Assembly: GCA_027364665.1 (NCBI GenBank)
Contig: DAHXOW010000053.1
Span: 1 to 8,162 of the forward strand
Reading direction: 5' to 3'
Source of the DNA: a bacterium
GTDB taxonomy: Bacteria; Patescibacteriota; UBA1384; CAJBMM01
Length of the DNA: 8,162 bases
Shown: piece by piece, positions 1 to 6,043 of the stretch
Numbering within the stretch: the stretch's first letter is position 1
Layout of the letters: each line of letters begins with the position of its first letter
The notes under the pieces: model-generated
The model's database searches: none
What the model was told of the DNA's origin: nothing
Seen by the model: the letters and a program-made list of their open reading frames with translations, nothing else
Program-made: the position numbers and the translations under genes

Positions 1-511
1 GTTTGAAATTAATTTGGGTGATATCGTTTAGCCTAGCGTTTTGGACAGCCAAACTCAAAGCCTTATTTGAGACATCGGATGCGTATATTTTAAGTCGCTT
101 TTTATTTTTTCTCGCCCAGTCGGCTAGTGATATGGCAATTATCCCTGATCCTGTTCCGACATCAATTACTGTAGGTTTCTTTTTTTTAATGTCCGAAAGG
201 AACTCAATGGCTAACTTTATCAGCTCCGCCGTCTCAGCTCTAGGAATCAGAACGCTATTATTTATTTTAAGCGTTAAATCATTGTAGCGAATTGTTTCCA
301 AAGCATAAGCTTCAGGTTTCCCATTTTTTAATTGTTTGATCTTGCGATTCAATTTAATCAGATCTGAATTTTTTAATAATTGCTCGTCATGACTAATTAC
401 CCAGGCGGTTGGATCCAATTGGGTTTCGGGTTTGATAGTCTGATAAATTAGTTGGTAACCAAGTGACCTTTTTATGTCACGGTGTTTTGCCATCCAATCA
501 CGTATTGTCAT
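1..511 (-). CDS. prmC: Release factor glutamine methyltransferase PrmC (partial, 3' end off the left edge)
   Basis: This is the first 170 codons of a SAM-dependent N5-glutamine methyltransferase. In this family the enzyme methylates the glutamine of the GGQ loop of class-1 release factors in the cytoplasm. The sequence shows a short helical N-terminal domain (about residues 1-75), the family motif [11 protein letters not shown] (87-97, usually LIPRPETE), and SAM-binding motif [17 protein letters not shown] (115-130). An acidic residue follows at the end of the next strand (D146 in ASDVS). The catalytic NPPY motif would lie beyond the window edge and is not seen. The ATG at 511-509 overlaps the prfA stop in an ATGA, which favours this start and implies translational coupling; no strong Shine-Dalgarno is visible. 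An in-frame ATG six codons later (493-491) is a weaker alternative. The upstream neighbour is prfA, its substrate in this family. Confidence 0.93.
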   Translation of the reverse strand, partial: MTIRDWMAKHRDIKRSLGYQLIYQTIKPETQLDPTAWVISHDEQLLKNSDLIKLNRKIKQLKNGKPEAYALETIRYNDLTLKINNSVLIPRAETAELIKLAIEFLSDIKKKKPTVIDVGTGSGIIAISLADWARKNKKRLKIYASDVSNKALSLAVQNARLNDITQINFK

Positions 512-1590
512 TCGTTGTTTATAGCCAATTGATTTTGATTTTCGGCAGATTTAAGGGATTCCAGAACCTGGTCTAAATCACCGTTCATAATTGAGATGAG
601 GTTGTGCCAGGATTGATTTATGCGATGGTCCGTTAAACGATCTTGGGGAAAATTATAAGTACGTATTTTTTCACTTCTATCGCCGCTTCCTATTTGGGAT
701 CTTCTTAGGTCTCTTCTTTCTTTACGTTTCTCATCCTCTTTAATGGCCAGCAATCGACTTCTTAAAACCCCCATTGCCTTATCTTTATTCTTGATTTGTG
801 ATTTCTCATCTTGACAGGTAACTACTAACCCCGTCGGTATGTGTGTTATCCTAACCGCAGAATCGGTTGTGTTTACCGATTGCCCGCCATGTCCGGTTGA
901 TCTATAGACATCGATTCGCAAGTCACTTGGGTCAATTGTTATATCCGTCTCTTTGGCTTCTGGTAATACCGCCACGCTCGCTGCTGATGTATGGATTCGA
1001 CCTGATTTTTCCGTTTCGGGAATTCTCTGCACTCGATGCACACCGCTTTCAAATTTTAGTTTTGCGTAGACATTTTTTCCAGATATTTTTGCAATTATTT
1101 CTTTTATACCTCCTAGAGGCGTTGAGTTTTCGCTGATAACCTCGAGCCGCCAATTTTGTTTCTCGGTATATCTACTGTACATTCGAAATAAATCTCCTGC
1201 GAACAGTTCTGCCTCATCTCCGCCAGTTCCTGCTCTGATCTCCAAGATGATATTGCCTTCATCATGGGGGCTTTTTGGCAAGATGTTTTCAAGTAATTGG
1301 TCAGTTAGTCGCCTAAGTTCTGCTTCTAAATCACTGATTTCGTATGAATAAAGATCCAAATAATCCTGTCGTGATTCTTCTACCTGTAGTCCTTTTATTT
1401 CTCCTAACTGTTGTTCGAGAGATACGATTCTTTGATAAAGATCGACAATTGTTTTAAGGTTATTATATTCAGACGCAATTTTAGCTATCCCGTCTGGTGT
1501 TAAGGTTGTCGTCGTAGAGTGTAATTGTCGTTCCAGCTCGTCGTGTCGCTGAATTTTTTCAGCGACGGCTGTTTTTAATTGAGCGTCCAT
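508..1590 (-). CDS. prfA: Peptide chain release factor 1
   Basis: The product is 360 residues, the normal full length of bacterial RF1, which reads UAA and UAG in the ribosomal A site and triggers peptidyl-tRNA hydrolysis. Visible motifs are the stop-codon-reading P-x-T tripeptide PET (191-193, in [18 protein letters not shown]), which separates RF1 from RF2, and the catalytic GGQ (235-237, in [10 protein letters not shown]). The N-terminal coiled region is about residues 1-100, the acidic [12 protein letters not shown] segment starts near 121, and the usual basic C-terminal stretch [20 protein letters not shown] is at 291-310. The start ATG lies 9 bp after the rpmE stop with no clear Shine-Dalgarno, so it is probably translated by coupling. 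Its TGA stop overlaps the prmC start. Because the gene itself ends in TGA, which RF1 does not read, the organism should also have RF2. Confidence 0.98.
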   Translation of the reverse strand: MDAQLKTAVAEKIQRHDELERQLHSTTTTLTPDGIAKIASEYNNLKTIVDLYQRIVSLEQQLGEIKGLQVEESRQDYLDLYSYEISDLEAELRRLTDQLLENILPKSPHDEGNIILEIRAGTGGDEAELFAGDLFRMYSRYTEKQNWRLEVISENSTPLGGIKEIIAKISGKNVYAKLKFESGVHRVQRIPETEKSGRIHTSAASVAVLPEAKETDITIDPSDLRIDVYRSTGHGGQSVNTTDSAVRITHIPTGLVVTCQDEKSQIKNKDKAMGVLRSRLLAIKEDEKRKERRDLRRSQIGSGDRSEKIRTYNFPQDRLTDHRINQSWHNLISIMNGDLDQVLESLKSAENQNQLAINNE

Positions 1591-1599
1591 ATTGCTAAT

Positions 1600-1854
1600 T
1601 TATGCAGGATTTGTGTTTTCTTGAATCGGTAGAGATTTATTAATTTTCTTGATCTCGGTTCTGGCGAGCCGGGCTTTAAATTTATCAATACGACCTGCCG
1701 TGTCAATAAACTTCTGTTTACCTGTAAAAAAAGGATGACATTTGTTGCATATCTCAACTTTAATTTCAGGTACTGTAGATCCGACGACAAACGTATTGCC
1801 ACAGGCACAAGTCACTTTTGTTTGATAATATTTCGGATGTGTTGCTTCTTTCAT
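1600..1854 (-). CDS. rpmE: 50S ribosomal protein L31, zinc-binding form
   Basis: This 84-residue protein has the L31 signature: [20 protein letters not shown] at the start and [20 protein letters not shown] in the middle. Four cysteines, C16, C18, C36 and C39, match the zinc site of the C+ form of L31. That form works on the large subunit at the bridge to the small subunit, and in studied bacteria is replaced by a Cys-less paralogue when zinc is scarce. A lysine-rich tail of about 15-20 residues extends beyond the 70-residue E. coli protein. The start at 1854 is chosen because homology begins there and an AAAGGAA Shine-Dalgarno sits about 6 bases upstream; the reading frame stays open further upstream, but that stretch has no resemblance to L31. 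It is first in the rpmE-prfA-prmC unit, with a candidate promoter just upstream. Confidence 0.97.
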   Translation of the reverse strand: MKEATHPKYYQTKVTCACGNTFVVGSTVPEIKVEICNKCHPFFTGKQKFIDTAGRIDKFKARLARTEIKKINKSLPIQENTNPA

Positions 1855-1878
1855 TATGATTTCCTTTAACGCGTTGTT

Positions 1879-1887
1879 ACTATAACA
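1879..1887 (-). promoter_or_regulatory. Candidate extended -10 promoter for rpmE-prfA-prmC
   Basis: On the minus strand the sequence TGTTATAGT forms an extended -10 element (TGn plus TATAGT, five of six matches to TATAAT). It would start transcription near position 1872, giving a leader of about 18 bases that contains the rpmE Shine-Dalgarno. No good -35 hexamer stands 16-18 bases upstream, which is tolerable for extended -10 promoters. The placement before a three-gene unit is sensible, but this is pattern matching only. Confidence 0.45.
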
Positions 1888-1952
1888 GATAATAGCTTGA
1901 TTGCCTAGCCCCAAAAACAAAAAATACAAATAGATACAATACGGTAATTTAT

Positions 1953-1968
1953 TTGTCTTGCAAGACAA
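1953..1968. repeat. Perfect 16-bp palindrome between the ABC operon and rpmE
   Basis: TTGTCTTGCAAGACAA is identical to its own reverse complement and is centred between 1960 and 1961. It lies about 70 bp upstream of the candidate rpmE promoter and about 75 bp downstream of the ABC ATPase stop. As DNA it resembles a dyad operator for a dimeric regulator; as RNA it could form a 6-bp stem with a TGCA loop. Reading on the minus strand it is followed by ATAAATTA rather than a U-tract, so it is not a convincing intrinsic terminator. Confidence 0.6.
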
Positions 1969-2042
1969 TCGGTTTTCTTTAAATAATTCGAAACTAATAC
2001 TCTGGTAAGAATTAAGATTTTATTGTTTCACAAAGATGATTT

Positions 2043-2720
2043 CTATACTGGTTGATTCACTAGCTTACCATCTCTTAGCGTAAATGTAATCTTTGCTTGC
2101 TTGGCGATCCCTATGTCATGGGTTACGGCTAAAATGGTTGTGTTTTCTCTACGCGCTAGATCGTGTAACAGATCGATTATTATCTTACCGGTTGCCGAAT
2201 CAAGATTACCGGTTGGCTCATCTGCCAGTATTAATTTAGGTTTATTGGCCAATGCGCGAGCAATGGCTACTCGCTGTTGTTCTCCTCCGGAAAGCCGACT
2301 TGGTCTACGGTTTTGTTTTGATGAATTTAAGCCAACTTCATCTAGTAACTCTTCGGCGCGTTTGATTCTTTTTGTTTTGCTAATTCCGGCGAATTCCATG
2401 GGAATCATGACATTTTCCAAGGCGGTCAAATTTGGAATCAAGTTATAATTTTGAAAAATAAACCCGATTTTATCACGACGATATTTAATTAATTTTGAAT
2501 CTCTCATTTTGGTAACCTCTTCGCCGTCAACCTCAATTTTCCCTGATGATGGTTTATCCAACGCACCTAAAAGAGAGAGAAGGGTACTTTTCCCGCTGCC
2601 TGATTTACCGACGATGGTCGAAAATACTCCATTCGGAACCTCCAGGCTTACGCCGTCAACGGCCGTAACCTTATTATCCTCAGAGCTGAATATTTTAACC
2701 AAGTTTTCGACTTTAAGCAT
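2043..2720 (-). CDS. ABC transporter ATP-binding protein, MacB/LolD (FtsE-like) family
   Basis: This 225-residue cytoplasmic ATPase powers the membrane permease encoded just upstream. All catalytic motifs are present: Walker A GKSGSGKS (38-45), Q-loop Q90 (FIFQNYNLIP), signature LSGGEQQR (143-150), Walker B LILADEP (163-169) with catalytic E168, D-loop NLD (172-174) and switch histidine H201 (VTHD). Both the length and the FIFQNYNLIPNLTALENV segment are typical of the MacB/LolD/FtsE group, which work as mechanotransmitters or lipid and peptide exporters rather than importers. The start ATG follows an AAAGGA Shine-Dalgarno and lies 14 bp after the permease stop, so the two are one transcript. 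The substrate cannot be told from sequence: LolD, MacB and antimicrobial-peptide exporters (BceA-like) all share these motifs. Confidence 0.95.
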   Translation of the reverse strand: MLKVENLVKIFSSEDNKVTAVDGVSLEVPNGVFSTIVGKSGSGKSTLLSLLGALDKPSSGKIEVDGEEVTKMRDSKLIKYRRDKIGFIFQNYNLIPNLTALENVMIPMEFAGISKTKRIKRAEELLDEVGLNSSKQNRRPSRLSGGEQQRVAIARALANKPKLILADEPTGNLDSATGKIIIDLLHDLARRENTTILAVTHDIGIAKQAKITFTLRDGKLVNQPV

Positions 2721-2734
2721 TTTTTCCTTTCTGC

Positions 2735-4123
2735 CTATTCCGCTCTCATTACCTCAGCGGGCTGAACTTTTGAAATTAAAAACGATGGAATGGCGCTTCC
2801 TATAATTGCGACAATGATTGCTGCCAGGAGGCCGTATAAAATTATGTCCCAACCAACAACGGCATGAATATTGCGAAGGGCACTTCCTGCTCCATTGCTA
2901 AATCGCAGAATGGCGCCGCCTGGCCCACCGCCAAAATTACGCATGCCACCATTTTCAGGCGAACTGTTATTATTTACTAAGGCTTGAAGGACGGGATTAG
3001 AAAAAGCCATACCTAAAATCATGCCAATCACGCTGCTAACCAGTGTAAGACAAAGTGCTTCAGAAACAAACTGAGCCACAATTTTAATATTTGATCCGCC
3101 GATAGCTTTTAAAACACCAATTTCTCTACGTCGTTCACGAACAATCATAACCATTGTCAATAAGATAATCATCGAACCGGCAACCAACGAACCAATTAAG
3201 CTATAAGTCGAGATTGTCTTAATATTTTGTAGTGAAGTAACGGCACTATTTATTTGATCTTGCGAAGTGGTTACATCAACCGAACTTGATCCAAGTTTAT
3301 CAGTGATCGCGGCGGCGACGGATGACAAATTATCTACTGAATCTACAGTAACTATCATGGAATCAATTTGTCCGGTATTTCCCGATAGATTCTGTTCAGT
3401 TGATAGGGGTAGAATAATCATGTCGTTGGCGAAAGTATTTCCGGCATCAAAAATCCCGTCGACTGTAATAGTTTTACCGTAGGCGGTAAAAGTTTTCCCG
3501 ACAGATAAATTATTTTCACTTGCCAATGATTTTCCGACCATTGCCGCGTCACCGGAGGATGTGGGGTCTATTTTGACGCCAGAAATAATCGTAAAAGAGG
3601 ATGCGTTAAGTGCGGATAAATCTGAGAAATCATTAATGCCAAGAGCTGTAATCGGCATGGAGAAGGATCCTCCAGGAACAAACTGACCGTTGATTACAAA
3701 TCGGCGACCGTTTGAATTTCCGCCGGACGGTTCTTGTCTAGGTGGAGCAGAAAGCGAGGTTTGCGCGTTAGAACTGTTGTTTGATTGCCCACCGAAAAAA
3801 GAGCTAGAATTTGAACCAATTGTTGTTAAGCGGCCAGTTAATGTTTCGACGACGCTTGTAACATGGGCTAGGGCTTTTGTCTCAGTGGCGTCTTGAGTTG
3901 TAAGTAGGGTTCCGCTTCCTTCGAAACCGCGTAAGCCTGCCGGGCTAACTGAGATTGTGTTGCCAATTGATGATTTCACGGAGTTAATTTTTGCGTCGAC
4001 CGTTTTGAGAGCAAGAAGCATTACTAAGCTCATGGCTATTGATAAGGCCAGTATAAGTATGATTGATAAAGTTCTGGCTCCGTTTCGAAAAGCGTCTCTA
4101 ATGCCGCGACTCATTACACCCAT
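2735..4123 (-). CDS. ABC transporter permease, MacB/FtsX type
   Basis: This is a 462-residue membrane protein with the MacB fold order: TM1 (about 18-40), a large extracytoplasmic domain (41-305, MacB_PCD-like), then TM2 (306-328), TM3 (354-376) and TM4 (425-449). The cytoplasmic loop after TM2, VRERRREIGVLKAIGGSN (328-345), is the coupling helix region typical of FtsX-domain permeases. The C-terminal QPAEVMRAE is also a family hallmark. Two regions are unusual: a Ser/Asn/Gly-rich stretch at about 103-139 inside the extracellular domain, and a Gly/Asn-rich TM3-TM4 loop (377-424). The start has an AAAGGAAA Shine-Dalgarno 5-7 bases upstream; a second ATG at codon 4 is a less likely start. It is the first gene of the pair with the ATPase. 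No MacA-like adaptor or TolC-like partner lies in the window, as expected for a bacterium without a Gram-negative-type outer membrane. The substrate is unknown. Confidence 0.93.
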   Translation of the reverse strand: MGVMSRGIRDAFRNGARTLSIILILALSIAMSLVMLLALKTVDAKINSVKSSIGNTISVSPAGLRGFEGSGTLLTTQDATETKALAHVTSVVETLTGRLTTIGSNSSSFFGGQSNNSSNAQTSLSAPPRQEPSGGNSNGRRFVINGQFVPGGSFSMPITALGINDFSDLSALNASSFTIISGVKIDPTSSGDAAMVGKSLASENNLSVGKTFTAYGKTITVDGIFDAGNTFANDMIILPLSTEQNLSGNTGQIDSMIVTVDSVDNLSSVAAAITDKLGSSSVDVTTSQDQINSAVTSLQNIKTISTYSLIGSLVAGSMIILLTMVMIVRERRREIGVLKAIGGSNIKIVAQFVSEALCLTLVSSVIGMILGMAFSNPVLQALVNNNSSPENGGMRNFGGGPGGAILRFSNGAGSALRNIHAVVGWDIILYGLLAAIIVAIIGSAIPSFLISKVQPAEVMRAE

Positions 4124-4140
4124 GAATTTCCTTTCTTGTG

Positions 4141-4160
4141 AGGTTCTTTGGTAAAAACCT
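4141..4160 (-). promoter_or_regulatory. Potential leader hairpin ahead of the ABC transporter operon
   Basis: Read on the minus strand, AGGTTTTTACCAAAGAACCT can fold into an 8-bp stem (including one G-U pair) closed by an ACCA loop. The plus-strand copy has a C-A mismatch at the same pair, so the fold is better as minus-strand RNA. It sits just before the Shine-Dalgarno of the permease gene and would be at the very 5' end of a transcript started from the candidate -10 at 4167-4172. A role in transcript stability or translation initiation is only a guess. Confidence 0.35.
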
Positions 4161-4166
4161 CTACAG

Positions 4167-4172
4167 ATTTTA
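4167..4172 (-). promoter_or_regulatory. Weak candidate -10 element for the ABC transporter operon
   Basis: The minus strand reads TAAAAT (five of six consensus bases) in the divergent gap. It predicts a start near 4160 and a leader of about 37 bases. The hexamer 17 bases upstream is all T and only weakly resembles a -35. Overlapping AT-rich alternatives exist, so the exact position is uncertain. Confidence 0.25.
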
Positions 4173-4260
4173 TTACATTGTTTTGTATTAAAAAATAGGC
4201 GGCTGAGTTTTGGCTGAAGAAATTTACGAAAGGTTGTTTGGGTGAATAAGGGGATTTTGC

Positions 4261-4289
4261 TTTACTTGAAGTTAGGTTCAATTTATGTT
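4261..4289 (+). promoter_or_regulatory. Candidate promoter for rpsB-tsf-lepB
   Basis: TTTACT (4261-4266) and TATGTT (4284-4289) are separated by 17 bases and each match four of six consensus positions. They would start transcription near 4296, leaving a leader of about 30 bases with the rpsB Shine-Dalgarno AGGAG (4317-4321). A TTGAAG at 4266-4271 is a competing -35 but pairs with a poor -10. The short predicted leader leaves little room for the S2-binding rpsB leader structure known in some bacteria. Confidence 0.35.
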
Positions 4290-4325
4290 AAAACTTAAGA
4301 AGTCAACAAAGTGTTTAGGAGATGA

Positions 4326-5066
4326 ATGGCTAGTATACCCAGTTTAAGAGAGATGTTAGATAATGGGGTTCATTTTGGTCATACGACTTCGCGTTGGAAC
4401 CCTAAGATGAAGCCGTATATTTTTACTGCCAGACAGAATGTCCATATTATTGATCTTGAGCAGACAAGACAAAAGCTGGATCAAGCCTGTCAATTTTTGC
4501 AGTCCAAAGTAAAACATGGTGCCACTGTGTTATTCGTATGTACTAAAGAACAGACCAAGGTCTTAACTGAAGAGGCTGCCAAAAAATGTGGTATGCCTTA
4601 TATCACAGAAAGATGGTTCGGCGGTGAGCTTACTAATTTTACAGTCTTGCAAAAAAACATTAAGTCATTAGAAAAAATCGAAGAGGATGAGATTGCCGGT
4701 AAGTTTGAGCGCTTGACTAAAAAAGAAAGATTAAAAATAGATGAAAAGCACAAAAAGGCTTTAGCTGTTTTAGGCGGAATTAGAAAGCTGAATCGATTGC
4801 CGGATGTCATGTTTGTTGCAGATGCTGTTCACGATGATATTGCCGTAAAAGAAGCTAATTCTTTAAAAATTCCAGTAATCGCTATTGTTGATACTAATGC
4901 TAATCCGTATTTAATAAATTATCCTATTCCGGCCAATGATGACGCTCCAAAGTCTGTTGCTTTGGTTGTTGAGACAATCGGTAAAGCAGTGTCTGAGGCA
5001 AAGATTCAGGCCAGTAAAGAGGCCATGAATGATAAAGAGACAAACGGGGGGCGTGACAATGAGTGA
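4326..5066 (+). CDS. rpsB: 30S ribosomal protein S2
   Basis: This 246-residue protein is near the usual length for bacterial S2, which binds late to the back of the small subunit and helps recruit S1 where S1 exists. Diagnostic stretches are [20 protein letters not shown] (14-33), [18 protein letters not shown] (88-105), [19 protein letters not shown] (149-167) and [13 protein letters not shown] (182-194). A lysine-rich coiled-coil insertion lies at about 108-147, as in other bacterial S2. The tail after residue 225 is charged and poorly conserved. The AGGAG Shine-Dalgarno is 4 bases from the ATG. The stop overlaps the tsf start by 8 bp. The rpsB-tsf order is one of the best-preserved gene pairs in bacteria. 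Confidence 0.98.
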   Translation: MASIPSLREMLDNGVHFGHTTSRWNPKMKPYIFTARQNVHIIDLEQTRQKLDQACQFLQSKVKHGATVLFVCTKEQTKVLTEEAAKKCGMPYITERWFGGELTNFTVLQKNIKSLEKIEEDEIAGKFERLTKKERLKIDEKHKKALAVLGGIRKLNRLPDVMFVADAVHDDIAVKEANSLKIPVIAIVDTNANPYLINYPIPANDDAPKSVALVVETIGKAVSEAKIQASKEAMNDKETNGGRDNE

Positions 5067-5517
5067 TTTGGAAAAGATCCAGAGACTTCGCGAAAAGACC
5101 GGTTTGGGGGTTATGGATCTTAAAAAAGCTTTAGAGGAATCAGGCCAAGACGAAAGTAAGGCTCTCGAATTATTGCAAAAAAAAGGTGTTGAATTGGCAG
5201 AAAAGAGGGCAAATCGTACCACTGCCCAGGGAATTATTGTTTCTTATGTTCACGCTGATCGTATTGGTGTGTTACTTGAATTGAATTGTGAAACCGATTT
5301 TGTCGCTGCTACGAGTGATTTCCGTGGGTTGGCCAAAGATTTGGCAATGCAGGTCGCTTCTATGAATCCGTTAAACAAGGAAGAACTGATCAATCAGCCT
5401 TTTATAAAAGATTTATCACAATCAGTAGAAAATTTGCTACAGGCGGTTATCGCCAAAACAGGCGAAAATATTCAAATCGGAAGATTTACTCGAATAGAGC
5501 TTGGTGTGATACAGTAA
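5059..5517 (+). CDS. tsf: Elongation factor Ts, short form
   Basis: EF-Ts is the nucleotide exchange factor that regenerates EF-Tu-GTP in the cytoplasm. The sequence opens with the N-terminal UBA-like helical domain ([20 protein letters not shown], about 1-50). It continues with the core segment [14 protein letters not shown] (about 75-88), whose TDFVA motif inserts next to the EF-Tu nucleotide site. It ends with a [15 protein letters not shown] stretch. At 152 residues it is far shorter than the 283 of E. coli and below the 196 of Thermus, so only one core subdomain appears to be present; the C-terminal module is absent, not frameshifted. The ATG at 5059 is chosen because homology starts there; an in-frame ATG ten codons upstream adds unrelated residues. 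It overlaps rpsB by 8 bp, with a G-rich stretch (5046-5051) as a possible Shine-Dalgarno. Confidence 0.96.
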   Translation: MSDLEKIQRLREKTGLGVMDLKKALEESGQDESKALELLQKKGVELAEKRANRTTAQGIIVSYVHADRIGVLLELNCETDFVAATSDFRGLAKDLAMQVASMNPLNKEELINQPFIKDLSQSVENLLQAVIAKTGENIQIGRFTRIELGVIQ

Positions 5518-5521
5518 TTAT

Positions 5522-6043
5522 ATGAGTTCTTGGTTAGAAAGAACCGTTAATTATACTTCATGGTTTATGTGGTTGGGTCGCGGGTTATTTTTGGCGATTG
5601 TCGTTGTTATCATCATAACCAGAAGTGTTTTCACGATAATGAGGGTAGATGGCCATAGCATGGATCCAACCTTAGCGAATGGGGAATGGATCACTGTAGA
5701 TTTAATTTCTAAACATTTTACTTCTTGGAAAGAGGGCGATATAGCCATACTGCGTTTTCCAGGTGACCCGTTGCATGACATATATGTTAAAAGAGTTATA
5801 GGGTTGCCGGGCGATAAGATATCCGTATCTAATGGAAAACTTATTCGTAATGGTACTCTTTTAAATGAAACCTATCTTGCCCCAAGCGTCGCAACTCAGC
5901 CCGGTCCTATACCGTTTCCTAGAGTTATACCTCGGGGCTATTATCTTGTTTTGGGCGATAATAGGCCGATTAGTAACGATTCTCGTTATTTTGGCTTGGT
6001 ACCGTCCAGCGATATGGTCGGAGTAGTGACTGGTCATATCTAG
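5522..6043 (+). CDS. lepB: Signal peptidase I
   Basis: This 173-residue membrane-anchored serine protease removes signal peptides from exported proteins on the outer face of the cytoplasmic membrane. A single N-terminal membrane segment (about 17-36) precedes the catalytic domain. The nucleophile is S46 in GHSMDPTL (box B), the general base is K90 in YVKRVIGLPGDKI (box D), and box E is GDNRPISNDSR (145-155). The Ser-Lys dyad is complete, so the enzyme should be active. Its size resembles Gram-positive type enzymes, without the second TM segment and large inserts of E. coli LepB. The ATG follows the tsf stop by 4 bp without a visible Shine-Dalgarno, suggesting coupled translation. Its TAG stop overlaps the stop of the convergent DUF2207 gene. 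SipS/LepB-type naming is equivalent here. Confidence 0.96.
   Translation: MSSWLERTVNYTSWFMWLGRGLFLAIVVVIIITRSVFTIMRVDGHSMDPTLANGEWITVDLISKHFTSWKEGDIAILRFPGDPLHDIYVKRVIGLPGDKISVSNGKLIRNGTLLNETYLAPSVATQPGPIPFPRVIPRGYYLVLGDNRPISNDSRYFGLVPSSDMVGVVTGHI

Noticed and set aside
177..190. A-run in prmC (A-AAA-AAG in frame on the minus strand) as a programmed frameshift site
   Set aside because: It encodes a run of lysines in an AT-rich gene, the zero frame continues with full PrmC homology, and no stimulatory structure is evident. A similar A-run in tsf (5176-5183) is also explained by ordinary coding.
3..287. Plus-strand open frame of 94 codons at the left edge
   Set aside because: It is the antisense of prmC, whose SAM-binding motif on the minus strand is unmistakable.
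1855..1968. A 38-codon in-frame extension upstream of rpmE
   Set aside because: L31 homology and the AAAGGAA ribosome-binding site both support the start at 1854. The extension does not resemble L31 and would cover the candidate promoter and half of the palindrome.
1969..2042. An intrinsic terminator for the ABC transporter operon
   Set aside because: After the ATPase stop I found only a weak TTGT/ACAA mini-stem and no stem followed by a U-tract; the 16-bp palindrome further on is followed by ATAAATTA.
5029..5058. An earlier in-frame ATG for tsf
   Set aside because: EF-Ts homology begins at [15 protein letters not shown] (5059); the ten extra residues would only translate the rpsB tail in another frame.
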